A stretch of 64,000 nucleotides of DNA from Patulibacter defluvii (GTDB taxonomy: Bacteria; Actinomycetota; Thermoleophilia; Solirubrobacterales; Solirubrobacteraceae), in the NCBI RefSeq assembly GCF_034096925.1, contig NZ_JAWZSQ010000018.1, forward strand, positions 1 to 64,000, written 5' to 3'. Positions 8,702 to 16,197 of this stretch are shown piece by piece. Positions within the stretch are counted from its first letter, which is position 1; the number at the start of each line of letters is the position of its first letter. The notes below the pieces were generated by a model, which had not been told where the DNA came from, did not search any database, and saw only the letters and a program-made list of their open reading frames with translations. A program made the translations under genes and the position numbers.

Positions 8702-8735
8702 GTCGTGGACATCATGTGTGGACGACCTGTAGCGT
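8702..8735 (+). promoter_or_regulatory. Promoter with regulon-type operator upstream of enoyl-CoA hydratase
   Basis: GTCGTGGACATCATGT (8702-8717) fits the window-wide operator consensus, sharing TGGACATCATGTGTG with the site at 44436. TGGACA (8706-8711) also makes a -35 box, 18 bp from TAGCGT (8730-8735), which lies 9 nt before the ATG at 8745. That predicts a nearly leaderless transcript. Confidence 0.6.
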
Positions 8736-8744
8736 GAACCGACG

Positions 8745-9545
8745 ATGACGGAGACCGAGACCCCGACCCGCGTGGCCGTCGTCCGCGAGGGCGACCTGGC
8801 GCGGCTGCGGCTGATCGCGCCCCAGCGCCGCAACGCGATCGACCAGCGGTTCGTCGACGAGCTGGCGGCGGCGGTCGCGACGCTGCGGACCGCCGACGGC
8901 CTGCGGGCGCTGCTGATCGAGGCCGAGGGGCCGGCGTTCACCGTCGGCGGCGACCTCGACCACATCGCGCCCCGCGCCGACGACCTGGCCGCGACCCTCG
9001 ACGCGATGATCGGCGGCTTCCACGCCGCGCTCGGCGAGCTCGGCGAGCTGGACCTGCCGGTGGTCTGCGCGGTCCAGGGTGGCGCGGCCGGGGGCGGGCT
9101 CGGGCTGCTGTGGGTGGCCGACGTGGTGGTGGCCGCCGACGACCTGAAGCTGGCGACCGGCTTCGACCGGCTGGGTCTGACCGGCGACGGCAACAGCTCC
9201 TGGTGGCTGCCGCGGCTGGTCGGGCTGCGGCGGGCCCAGGAGCTGCTGATCGAGGGCCGCGTGCTCGGCGCCCAGGAGGCCCGCGAGTGGGGGCTGGTGA
9301 CCCGCGTGGTGGCGGCCGCGGCGCTGGCCGAGGAGGCGGCGGCGACCGCCCGGCGGCTGGCCGACGGGCCGACGGTGGCGCTCGGCCGGATCCGCCGGCT
9401 GCTGCGCGAGAGCGGCGACGTCGGCGTCCGCGAGCGGCTGGCCGAGGAGCACCGCGCGATGCGCGAGGTCGCCACGACCGAGGACGCCCGGGCCGGCGTC
9501 CGCGCCTTCGTCGCCCGCGAGCGGCCGCGGTTCCGTGGCCGCTGA
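8745..9545 (+). CDS. Enoyl-CoA hydratase/isomerase family protein
   Basis: A 266-aa crotonase-fold protein. RRNAIDQRFVDEL, FTVGGDLDHI (first oxyanion-hole strand) and VVCAVQGGAAGGGLGLLWVA (second oxyanion loop) are all present, followed by GLTGDGNSSWWLPRLVG. Canonical hydratases have Glu at two positions. Here one position falls in the GDGN segment with Asp rather than Glu, so hydratase versus isomerase activity cannot be assigned. It probably acts on CoA thioesters in beta-oxidation. It overlaps the next gene by 11 nt, so the two are co-translated. Confidence 0.9.
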   Translation: MTETETPTRVAVVREGDLARLRLIAPQRRNAIDQRFVDELAAAVATLRTADGLRALLIEAEGPAFTVGGDLDHIAPRADDLAATLDAMIGGFHAALGELGELDLPVVCAVQGGAAGGGLGLLWVADVVVAADDLKLATGFDRLGLTGDGNSSWWLPRLVGLRRAQELLIEGRVLGAQEAREWGLVTRVVAAAALAEEAAATARRLADGPTVALGRIRRLLRESGDVGVRERLAEEHRAMREVATTEDARAGVRAFVARERPRFRGR

Positions 9546-9942
9546 GCCGACCGTCGAGGCGCTGGTCCGCCGCGCCTACCCGGCCCTGGGGACCGGCGAC
9601 GAGGCGACGCTGCTGGCGCTGCTCGACCCGGCCTTCGTCGGGCGGCTGGCCGAGGGGATGCCGCTCGGCCTCGGCGGCGTCCGCGACGGCGCGCGGGCGA
9701 TGATCGAGGACGGCTGGTGGGCGGTCGGGCGGGCGTTCGCCGTACGCGCCGAGCCCGAGCAGTGGATCGCCTGCGCCGACGGTCGGCTGCTGGTGCTGGG
9801 CGCCTACCGCGGTCGCCACCGGACCAGCGGTGGGCGGGTCGAGGCCGCGTTCGCGCACCTCTGGAGCGCCCGCGGCGGGCGGCTGGTCGAGCTGGTCCAG
9901 CTGACCGACACCGCGCGCTGGGCGGCCGCGGTCGACGGCTGA
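9535..9942 (+). CDS. NTF2-like (SnoaL-type) small protein
   Basis: A 135-aa protein from a GTG at 9535 inside the 3' end of the hydratase gene. The pattern VEALVRRAYPALGTGDEATLLALLDPAF, then a central GVRDGARAMIED, and strands ending HLWSARGGRLVELVQLTD, is the cone-shaped NTF2/SnoaL fold, used by ketosteroid isomerases, polyketide cyclases and many binding proteins. No catalytic residues can be assigned from sequence alone. Coupling to an enoyl-CoA hydratase suggests a role on the same CoA-linked or hydrophobic intermediate. Confidence 0.8.
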   Translation: MAAEPTVEALVRRAYPALGTGDEATLLALLDPAFVGRLAEGMPLGLGGVRDGARAMIEDGWWAVGRAFAVRAEPEQWIACADGRLLVLGAYRGRHRTSGGRVEAAFAHLWSARGGRLVELVQLTDTARWAAAVDG

Positions 9943-9960
9943 GCCAGGCTGAGCGGGCCG

Positions 9961-11070
9961 TCAGCGGTGGCGGATCCAGCTGGCGAACAGCGGATCGAGC
10001 AGCTGCGGGGGACCGCCGTCGCGACGGCCGACGTGCTGGCCGTCGTCGAGCAGCCGCTCGACCGCCCGTTGCAGCGTCGACCGCGGGATCCCGTGCTCGG
10101 CGGCGAGCACCGTCGAGGTCGGCGGGACCCCGTCGGCGAGCGCCGCGCAGATCACCCGCTCGCCGCGGTCGAGCGAGCGCCAGATCGCGTCGCAGACGTC
10201 GGAGACCTCGTCGCGCGCGGTCGCCACCGCCTGCTCCGCGGCCGCGGCCGCCGGCGCGCCGCGGTCGAGCCGGTCGTAGAGGTGGTGGGCCAGCAGCATC
10301 GTCCGCTGGGGATGGCCGCCGGCGGCGGCGACGATCCGCGCGGTCGCGTCGGCGACCCCGGGAGCGGCGGGGTCGGGCAGCAGCGCCAGCACCTCGCGGG
10401 TGGTCTCCTCGGTCGGCAGCGGCGGCAGGTCGAGCGGCCGGGCCTGGCCGAAGAACGGCCGCTGGCGGTCGGCGAACAGGACCCGCATCATCGAGGGCGA
10501 GCTGCCGGCGAAGACGTAGGCCACGCGCTCCCGCTGGTGCTGGACGACCGAGCGGAGCAGCCCGTCGAGCCGGTCGTCGGCGGTCAGCAGGTCCTGGAAC
10601 TCGTCGATCGCGACCACCACCAGGTCGCCCTGCGCGGCCAGCTCGGCGGGCAGCTCCAGCAGGTCGCGGATCGCGGCCCGGCTCTCGTCGGGACCGGGGG
10701 CGCCGCGGGCGGCGCGCGGCGCCACCTGCAGCTGCAGCCCGCCGGGCCCGACCGTCAGCCCCAGCCGTGCCAGCCGGCCCTCGAGCAGGCCGGGACCGAC
10801 GCCTGGCAGCTGGCGGAGCCCGTCGACGATCCGGTCGGCGACGTCGGCGACGGTCGCGACCCGGTCGAGGTCGATCAGGCAGGCGTGGTGGCCGGCGTCG
10901 CGCATCGCCTGCAGGTGGGCGCCGAGCAGCGTCGTCTTGCCGAACCGGCGCGGCGACGCCAGCCGCACCGCGATCCGGTCGGCGGCGGCCCGCTGGAGCG
11001 CGTCCAGCTCCTCGCGACGGTCGATCAGGCGCGCCGGGTCGAGCGGTCGCTGGTAGTGGAACGGATTCAC
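9961..11070 (-). CDS. AAA ATPase of the ATPase_2 (archaeal-type) family with C-terminal winged helix
   Basis: A 369-aa protein from a GTG at 11070 (NPFHYQRPLDPARLIDRREEL). An upstream in-frame ATG would put the start inside the promoter. The family hallmark xPFxYxRPxxP...REEEL is present, with a Walker A SPRRFGKTTLL and a Walker B-like VVVAIDEFQDLL. The terminal 70 residues form a winged HTH (STVLAAEHGIPRSTLQRAVE). STAND-like ATPases of this type are often regulatory or mobile-element-associated; the role here is unknown. A TACAAT box 8 nt upstream of the GTG suggests leaderless transcription, with GCGTACA repeats in the promoter. Confidence 0.82.
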   Translation of the reverse strand: MNPFHYQRPLDPARLIDRREELDALQRAAADRIAVRLASPRRFGKTTLLGAHLQAMRDAGHHACLIDLDRVATVADVADRIVDGLRQLPGVGPGLLEGRLARLGLTVGPGGLQLQVAPRAARGAPGPDESRAAIRDLLELPAELAAQGDLVVVAIDEFQDLLTADDRLDGLLRSVVQHQRERVAYVFAGSSPSMMRVLFADRQRPFFGQARPLDLPPLPTEETTREVLALLPDPAAPGVADATARIVAAAGGHPQRTMLLAHHLYDRLDRGAPAAAAAEQAVATARDEVSDVCDAIWRSLDRGERVICAALADGVPPTSTVLAAEHGIPRSTLQRAVERLLDDGQHVGRRDGGPPQLLDPLFASWIRHR

Positions 11071-11078
11071 CGTCCCCG

Positions 11079-11146
11079 ATTGTACGCAAACCCGGAGCAA
11101 TCCTGTTCGCAATCCGCGTACAGTTTGGTATGCGAGCTGCGTACAG
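11079..11146. promoter_or_regulatory. GCGTACA repeats at the ATPase promoter
   Basis: TGTACGC (11081-11087) on one strand and two copies of GCGTACAG (11116-11123 and 11139-11146) lie directly upstream of the ATPase gene. The minus-strand TACAAT (11079-11084) resembles a -10 box 8 nt before the GTG start. Spaced copies suggest a repressor or activator binding region, possibly for the winged-helix ATPase itself. Confidence 0.5.
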
Positions 11147-11176
11147 CGAGTCGGCTTGCCCCGGCCCGGGGCGCTC

Positions 11177-11195
11177 TATACAGTCTGTCCGGACA
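11177..11195. promoter_or_regulatory. Regulon-type operator TGTCCGGACA with overlapping -10 element
   Basis: Read on the minus strand, 11180-11195 gives TGTCCGGACAGACTGT, a perfect match to the window-wide consensus. On the plus strand it overlaps and immediately follows a TATACA box (11177-11182) that may serve the gene starting at 11256, so a bound repressor would block initiation. Confidence 0.6.
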
Positions 11196-11255
11196 CGATG
11201 ATTGTGGGTGGGGACGCCGACGACGGCGCCGCCGCTCGGAGACGAGGAGAGAGCC

Positions 11256-12308
11256 GTGCCGCACGCGATCCAGCCGCCCGAGACCGACCTGCTGCTGCCG
11301 CGACCGGCCGGCGACGCGGTCTGGGATCCGCACACGATCCACACCCACTACTTCGGCTTCGCCGTGCCGGAGGCGCGGATCGGGGCCTTCCTCTACGTCC
11401 GCTACCAGCCCGCGTTCCCGCTCAGCCAGGGCGGGGTCTGCCTGTTCCGCGGCACCGACAACGTGGCCCCGATCGACATCGACTTCCTCGACTACCAGAT
11501 GACGATGCCGTGGCCGGAGGTCGACGGGACGACGATCACGACCGCCAACGGCCTCCGGATCGCGTTCCTGGAGCCCGGTCGCCAGGCCCGCGTGACCTAC
11601 GCCAGCGCCGACGGCCGGACCTCGATCGACGTCACCCAGACGGCGGTCTCGCCGCTGCTCGCGCGCGGCCACGTGGTGCCGGGGGAGGAGGCGCACCACG
11701 CGAGCACCAAGCTCGAGCCGGGCGGCTCGGAGCAGTTCATGCACTGCGTCGGCGAGCTGGTGCTGGACGGCGAGCGGTTCGCCGTCGACTCGTACTACCC
11801 GCGCGACCGCTCCTGGAGCCAGGTCCGGACCGAGGTCCAGGGCGGCCAGGCGCCGATCCCGCCGGTCGGCTGGTCGCCGATGTGCTTCGGCGAGGACCTG
11901 ATCTTCAACCAGATCAGCTTCGAGTCGCCCGACGCCGACCCGGCCTGGGCCGGCCACTTCCAGATCCCCGACGGCGCGCCGACCCACCACTTCGCCTGGG
12001 TGGTCCTCGACGGCGAGGTCCGCGAGATCACCCACGTCCGCCGCGAGGTGCTGGAGTACCACCCCGAGTCCTTCATGGCGATGCGGCAGCTGGTCGAGGC
12101 CCGCGACGAGCAGGGCGCCGAGTACCGCTTCAGCGGCGAGGCGATCGCCGCCGCGACCCTGCCGGCCTGGCCCAACGCCTCGTTCCACGACAGCGTCTAC
12201 CGCTGGGAGGACGACCAGGGCCGGATCGCCCACTGCACCTACCAGGAGCTGTGGGCCGACCGCTACCAGCGGGCGATGAAGCGCCGCTTCCGCCCCGTCG
12301 CGGCCTGA
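11256..12308 (+). CDS. AttH/CrtC-like lipocalin-fold protein (DUF7064/7065 type)
   Basis: A 350-aa protein. The GTG at 11256 is preferred because GAGGAGAG lies just upstream and homology-like sequence (ETDLLLPRPAGDAVWDP) begins right after. Two beta-rich halves are seen, the second with RDRSWSQVR, matching the R-D-H/R-S-W motif typical of DUF7064-type proteins. These are distantly related to AttH and carotenoid hydratase CrtC lipocalin folds. No enzymatic role is established for these domains to my knowledge. The gene at 15194 shares the motif. The operator at 11180-11195 ties it to the catabolic regulon. Confidence 0.7.
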   Translation: MPHAIQPPETDLLLPRPAGDAVWDPHTIHTHYFGFAVPEARIGAFLYVRYQPAFPLSQGGVCLFRGTDNVAPIDIDFLDYQMTMPWPEVDGTTITTANGLRIAFLEPGRQARVTYASADGRTSIDVTQTAVSPLLARGHVVPGEEAHHASTKLEPGGSEQFMHCVGELVLDGERFAVDSYYPRDRSWSQVRTEVQGGQAPIPPVGWSPMCFGEDLIFNQISFESPDADPAWAGHFQIPDGAPTHHFAWVVLDGEVREITHVRREVLEYHPESFMAMRQLVEARDEQGAEYRFSGEAIAAATLPAWPNASFHDSVYRWEDDQGRIAHCTYQELWADRYQRAMKRRFRPVAA

Positions 12309-12346
12309 GCGGGCCCGCCCGGCGCGCGCGGCCCGGCCCGGCTCAG
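12305..12346. terminator. Hairpin between convergent genes
   Basis: CTGAGCGGGCC (12305-12315) pairs with GGCCCGGCTCAG (12335-12346) with one bulged G. It spans the stop codons of the convergent lipocalin-like and TetR genes and may end transcription in both directions. There is no U-tract. Confidence 0.45.
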
Positions 12347-13014
12347 CCCTCCGACGGCATCGGGGCGAGCGGGCGGCGGCTGATCTCGCGGGCTTCGTCG
12401 GTCGGGACGCCGATCGCCCGCAGCACCGTCTCGGCGTGCGGGCGGTCGGCGTCGGGGCCGTGGTGGCCCTCCAGCAACGACCGCATCAGGGTCAGCGCGC
12501 CGCCCACGAGCACGGTCAGGGTGACGTCGACGTCGCTGATCTCGAAGCGGCCGCTGGCGACGCCGCGGTCGAGCGCGATCCGGCCGAAGGGGTGGGTGGC
12601 GGCGGCGAACAGCGCGTCGGCGTGGCTGAGGTTGACCAGCAGCCGCGCGAACTCCGGGTCGTCGTAGGCCAGCCGTACGAAGCGGCGGTTGGCGACGCTG
12701 ACCAGGATCGCCGGGTCGGCGTCGGCCGGCGCCTCGTCGACGACCGCCGCGGCGAGCGCCTCGAGGCTCTCCGAGACGATCGCCTCGACCAGCTCCTCCT
12801 TCGACTTGAAGTGGTTGTAGAACGACCCGAGGGCGACGTCGGCGGCCTCGGTGATCTCGCTGATCCGGAGGCCGGCCACGCCCTTCTCAGCGATCAGCTC
12901 GCGGCCGGCCACCACCAGCCGGCCGCGGGTCCGCTCGCGCCGCCGGTCGCTGCGGGACGTCGGCTTGCCCGGCGTCGCCGGGTCGTCGGGGTCGGTCGCT
13001 GCGCGTGCCATCAC
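12343..13014 (-). CDS. TetR-family transcriptional regulator
   Basis: A 223-aa protein. The N-terminal HTH is clear: RRRERTRGRLVVAGRELIAE, then LRISEITEAADVALGSFYNH and FKSKEELVEAI. The C-terminal ligand-binding part (LLVNLSHADALFAAATHPFG) is of unassigned type. It is divergent from the membrane-protein operon starting near 13106, and the perfect palindrome TGAAAGTTCTTTCA between them is a likely operator. It does not resemble the three other TetR proteins of this window beyond the HTH, so it probably controls only the local cluster. Confidence 0.9.
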   Translation of the reverse strand: MMARAATDPDDPATPGKPTSRSDRRRERTRGRLVVAGRELIAEKGVAGLRISEITEAADVALGSFYNHFKSKEELVEAIVSESLEALAAAVVDEAPADADPAILVSVANRRFVRLAYDDPEFARLLVNLSHADALFAAATHPFGRIALDRGVASGRFEISDVDVTLTVLVGGALTLMRSLLEGHHGPDADRPHAETVLRAIGVPTDEAREISRRPLAPMPSEG

Positions 13015-13033
13015 AGTGAAAGATACCTCACTC

Positions 13034-13063
13034 TTGAAAGTTCTTTCATTAATCGGCTAGGGT
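13034..13063 (+). promoter_or_regulatory. Promoter with TGAAAG/CTTTCA operator palindrome
   Basis: TTGAAA (13034-13039), an 18-bp spacer and TAGGGT (13058-13063) form a promoter for the downstream operon. The palindrome TGAAAGTTCTTTCA (13035-13048) overlaps the -35 box, and another TGAAAG occurs at about 13017, near the TetR start. This AT-rich patch stands out in very GC-rich DNA. Likely operator of the divergent TetR. Confidence 0.65.
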
Positions 13064-13147
13064 GCCGGCAGCGAGCGCCGGAGGAGCGCCCGCGAACGAG
13101 AGCGTATGCCCACGGCGCGCCTCGTCCCCGCCAGCCCGGAGGACCCC

Positions 13148-14056
13148 GTGACCCTGCCCGCCACCAGCGTGCTCGCCGCCGCCGCCGTTCCCCAGCACCC
13201 GAGCACGGAGATGCCCTACACGCCGGAGGTCATCTTCACGATCTTCCTCGGCATCCCGGTGGCGATCGGCGTCTTCTTCGCCGTCCGCCACCTGCTGACC
13301 GGACGCGGGCCGCTGCTGCTGATGTGCCTGATCGGCGGCGGCATCGCCTGCCTCTTCGAGCCGATCGTCGACGTCCTCGGCCTGGTCTACATCCGCGAGG
13401 GCGCGTCGACGACGACCTTCTACTCGATGGGCCGCGACTTCCCGCTGTTCATCAACTTCGTCTACATCTGGTACGTCGGCGGCCTGGCCTACCTGGCCTA
13501 CCGGATCTACTCGACCGGCGTCTCGCGGAAGGGGCTCTTCGGGCTCTACCTGATGGACGTCTGCATCAACATCTTCCTCGAGAGCCCCGGCGTGCTGATG
13601 GGGGCCTACGAGTACTACGGGCCGCAGCCGCTGAACTTCTGGGGCCTGCCGCTCTGGTGGGTCTGCGTCAACCCGCTGATGCCGCTGATCGCCGGCGCGC
13701 TGATCTACCGGCTGAAGCCGCACCTGCCCGGCTGGCGGATCGCGCTGGTGATCCCGATGATCCCGATGGCCGACGGGATGGCCAACGGCGCGCTGGCCTG
13801 GCCGATCTGGACGACGCTCAACTGGGACGCGTCGATGGTCGTCACCCACCTGGCCTGGCTGGTGTCGCTCGGGCTCGCCCTGACCGCCGTCTGGATCCTG
13901 TCGTTCGTCGTCGCCCGGCCCGAGGAGGAGGTGACGATCAGCTCCAAGCTGGGGCTGATCAAGGCCGCGATCTTCGGCGTCCCCGACGAGCAGCCGGCGG
14001 CCGCTCGCGCCGCCGCCGGCGAGCCGTCCCCCGTCGCGGTCGGCGCGGCGTCCTGA
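13148..14056 (+). CDS. Polytopic membrane protein, unknown function
   Basis: About 302 aa. The GTG at 13148 is preferred because GGAGGA lies 4 nt upstream; an in-frame ATG at 13106 is possible but has a weak ribosome site. About seven hydrophobic segments are seen, starting with VIFTIFLGIPVAIGVFFAV and LLLMCLIGGGIACLFEPIVD and ending with AWLVSLGLALTAVWILSFVV, then a cytoplasmic-looking Ala-rich tail. Charged residues within membrane regions (FEPIVD, FLESPG) may line a binding site. I do not recognise the family. It heads an operon with the APH-like kinase, the DUF7064-type protein and the oxidoreductase, so it may act on the same hydrophobic substrate. Confidence 0.82.
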   Translation: MTLPATSVLAAAAVPQHPSTEMPYTPEVIFTIFLGIPVAIGVFFAVRHLLTGRGPLLLMCLIGGGIACLFEPIVDVLGLVYIREGASTTTFYSMGRDFPLFINFVYIWYVGGLAYLAYRIYSTGVSRKGLFGLYLMDVCINIFLESPGVLMGAYEYYGPQPLNFWGLPLWWVCVNPLMPLIAGALIYRLKPHLPGWRIALVIPMIPMADGMANGALAWPIWTTLNWDASMVVTHLAWLVSLGLALTAVWILSFVVARPEEEVTISSKLGLIKAAIFGVPDEQPAAARAAAGEPSPVAVGAAS

Positions 14057-14081
14057 CCCACCCCACGAGGAGCGAGAGACC

Positions 14082-15197
14082 ATGGCCCTGTCCAACACCA
14101 CCGATCCGGCGGTCGCCGCCGAGCAGCTGACCGCCTGGCTCGGCCGCGTGCTGCCCGACGCCGGCGAGATCGAGGTGACCGACCTCGTCGTGCCGCAGTC
14201 GAGCGGCCTGTCGAACGAGACGATCCTCTTCGACGCCGGCTGGACCGTCGCCGGCGAGCGCCACCAGCAGCGGTTCGTGGCTCGCGTGGCGCCGGCCGGC
14301 GAGGGCGTCTTCCGGACCTACGACCTGGCCAAGGAGTTCCGGATCCTGCGGGCGCTCGGCGAGCAGCCGGGCGTGCCGGTGCCGCGCGTCTGGTGGCTGG
14401 AGGAGGACCCGTCGGTGCTCGGCGCCGCCTTCCTGGTGATGTCGCGGGTCGACGGCCGGGTGCCCTCGGACGACCCGCCCTTCACCGCCAGCGGCTGGGT
14501 GCTCGACCTGGCGCCGGAGCAGCGCGGCCGGCTGCACGACAACGCGCTGCGGGCACTGGCGGCGATCCACGCCGTCGACTGGCGGGCGATCGGCCTCGGC
14601 GACCTGGCCCCGGCGGCCGGCGTCAGCGCCCTCGACCACGACATCGCGCAGTGGCGGGCGACCTTCGACTGGGCCCGCGCCGGCGACGAGAACCCGACGG
14701 TCGAGGCCGCCTTCCGCTGGATCGCCGAGCACCGGCCCGCCGACGAGGGCGAGGCGGTCCTCAACTGGGGCGACGCGCGGGTCGGCAACGTCCTCTTCGG
14801 CGATGACCTGGAGGCGGCCGCGGTGCTCGACTGGGAGATGGTGACCGTCGGCCCGCGCGAGCTGGAGCTGGGCTGGTGGCTGTTCCTCCAGCGTCACCAC
14901 ACGGAGGGGATCGGGGTGCCGCGCCCCGAGGGCTGGCCGACCCGCGAGCAGGTGATCGCCCGCTACGAGGAGCTGACCGGCCACGAGGTCCGCGAGATCG
15001 ACTTCTACGAGGTCTGGGCGGCGACCCGGCTGGCGAGCATCATGCACCGCGCCGGCAACATGATGATCGCGGCCGGGCTGCTGCCGCCCGACGCGCCGAT
15101 GCGGACGAACAACCCGGCCTCGCAGCTGCTGGCGCGGCTGATCGGGCTCGAGGCGCCGACCGGCGAGGCCCAGAGCTTCATCGGGAACCGCGGATGA
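14082..15197 (+). CDS. Phosphotransferase family (APH-like) protein
   Basis: A 371-aa aminoglycoside-phosphotransferase/choline-kinase fold protein. The N-lobe has SSGLSNETILFDAGW; the catalytic segment reads LNWGDARVGNVLF (usual HGDxxxxN with N-W-G-D) and the metal-binding DFG-like segment reads LDWEMVTVGPRELELGWW. Proteins of this subgroup, like the N-terminal domain of ACAD10/ACAD11, are common beside acyl-CoA or terpenoid catabolism genes and may phosphorylate hydroxyacyl substrates; that role is inferred. The stop overlaps the next start (ATGA), showing translational coupling. Confidence 0.85.
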   Translation: MALSNTTDPAVAAEQLTAWLGRVLPDAGEIEVTDLVVPQSSGLSNETILFDAGWTVAGERHQQRFVARVAPAGEGVFRTYDLAKEFRILRALGEQPGVPVPRVWWLEEDPSVLGAAFLVMSRVDGRVPSDDPPFTASGWVLDLAPEQRGRLHDNALRALAAIHAVDWRAIGLGDLAPAAGVSALDHDIAQWRATFDWARAGDENPTVEAAFRWIAEHRPADEGEAVLNWGDARVGNVLFGDDLEAAAVLDWEMVTVGPRELELGWWLFLQRHHTEGIGVPRPEGWPTREQVIARYEELTGHEVREIDFYEVWAATRLASIMHRAGNMMIAAGLLPPDAPMRTNNPASQLLARLIGLEAPTGEAQSFIGNRG

Positions 15198-16177
15198 GCG
15201 GCTTCGTCCAGCACCCGGACGCGTCGGAGCTGCGCCAGCGGCCCGACCCGTCCGACGAGTGGTGGCAGGACAGCGTCTTCGTCACCTGGCACGCCCACGA
15301 CGCGGGGATCGGCGGGACGATGCGGATCGGCCACGAGCCGCACCACGCGGGCGGGATCGCCGCGCTCTGGTTCGGCCTCGTGACCGCCGACGGCCAGCGC
15401 TACCGCCGCAACCTGGCGACGCGCCTGACCGACGGCGACCGCCTGCCCGACGGCTTCGGCGCGCTCGGGGGCCGCTACCGCCAGCGCTTCGACGGCCGGG
15501 TCCGGATCGAGGCCGTCGACGACGAGCTGGAGCTGGCGCTGGAGATCGAGGACTTCTACCCCCGGACCGACTTCTTCCCGTCCGACGCGGGGACGGTCAG
15601 CGACGACTTCGCCAGCGCCCACTTCGAGACCTCGGGCCGGATCGTCGGCCACGTGCGGCTGGGGGAGAGGGCCTACGAGGTCGACGGGCTCTGCCACCGC
15701 GACCACAGCTGGGGCACCCGCCGCTGGGACACGCTGCTGAACCACCGCTGGATCCCCGGCACCTTCGGGCCCGAGCTGTCGTTCGGCTCGATCGCCTGGC
15801 ACGGGGTCGACGGCACGGTCCGCCAGTTCGGGTACCTGGTCCGCGACGGGGCGGTGACCCGGGCCGACGCGGTCGACATCACCGTCACCTTCGAGCCCGA
15901 CGGCACCACCTACCGTGGCGGCCGGGCCGTCTGGACGATGCCTGACGGCGAGCGGTTCGCGATCGACTGCGCGCCGATCGACGCGACGCTCTCCGAGCAC
16001 CACGGCGTCGCCGTCGTCGACGCGATCTGCCCGCTCGAGCGCGACGGCCGCCGCGGCTTCTGCGACCTCGAGGTCTCGACCAACCCGCGCGGCGGCGCGG
16101 GCCCGATCACCGCCGCCCTGCGCGCCAACGTCAGCGACGGCCGTTCGCGCCGGGCCGCCGCGCCGGTCGCGGCGTGA
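15194..16177 (+). CDS. AttH/CrtC-like lipocalin-fold protein (DUF7064 type)
   Basis: A 327-aa protein from the ATG at 15194, overlapping the previous stop by 4 nt. Beta-rich throughout, with the diagnostic CHRDHSWGTRRWD motif in the middle and WIPGTFGPELSFGSIAWHG following. It is related in motif to the gene at 11256. The charged, Trp-rich pocket suggests binding or conversion of a hydrophobic compound, but no catalytic activity is established. Co-transcribed with the APH-like kinase and the oxidoreductase. Confidence 0.75.
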   Translation: MSGFVQHPDASELRQRPDPSDEWWQDSVFVTWHAHDAGIGGTMRIGHEPHHAGGIAALWFGLVTADGQRYRRNLATRLTDGDRLPDGFGALGGRYRQRFDGRVRIEAVDDELELALEIEDFYPRTDFFPSDAGTVSDDFASAHFETSGRIVGHVRLGERAYEVDGLCHRDHSWGTRRWDTLLNHRWIPGTFGPELSFGSIAWHGVDGTVRQFGYLVRDGAVTRADAVDITVTFEPDGTTYRGGRAVWTMPDGERFAIDCAPIDATLSEHHGVAVVDAICPLERDGRRGFCDLEVSTNPRGGAGPITAALRANVSDGRSRRAAAPVAA

Positions 16178-16197
16178 CCGCAACGAGGAGGAACCAG

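Noticed and set aside
4442..8737. A 1431-codon open frame on the plus strand spanning two real minus-strand genes
   Set aside because: It is Arg/Gly/Pro-rich, has no domain signals and lies antisense to the flavin oxidase and DUF3089 genes. Long spurious frames are expected at this GC content.
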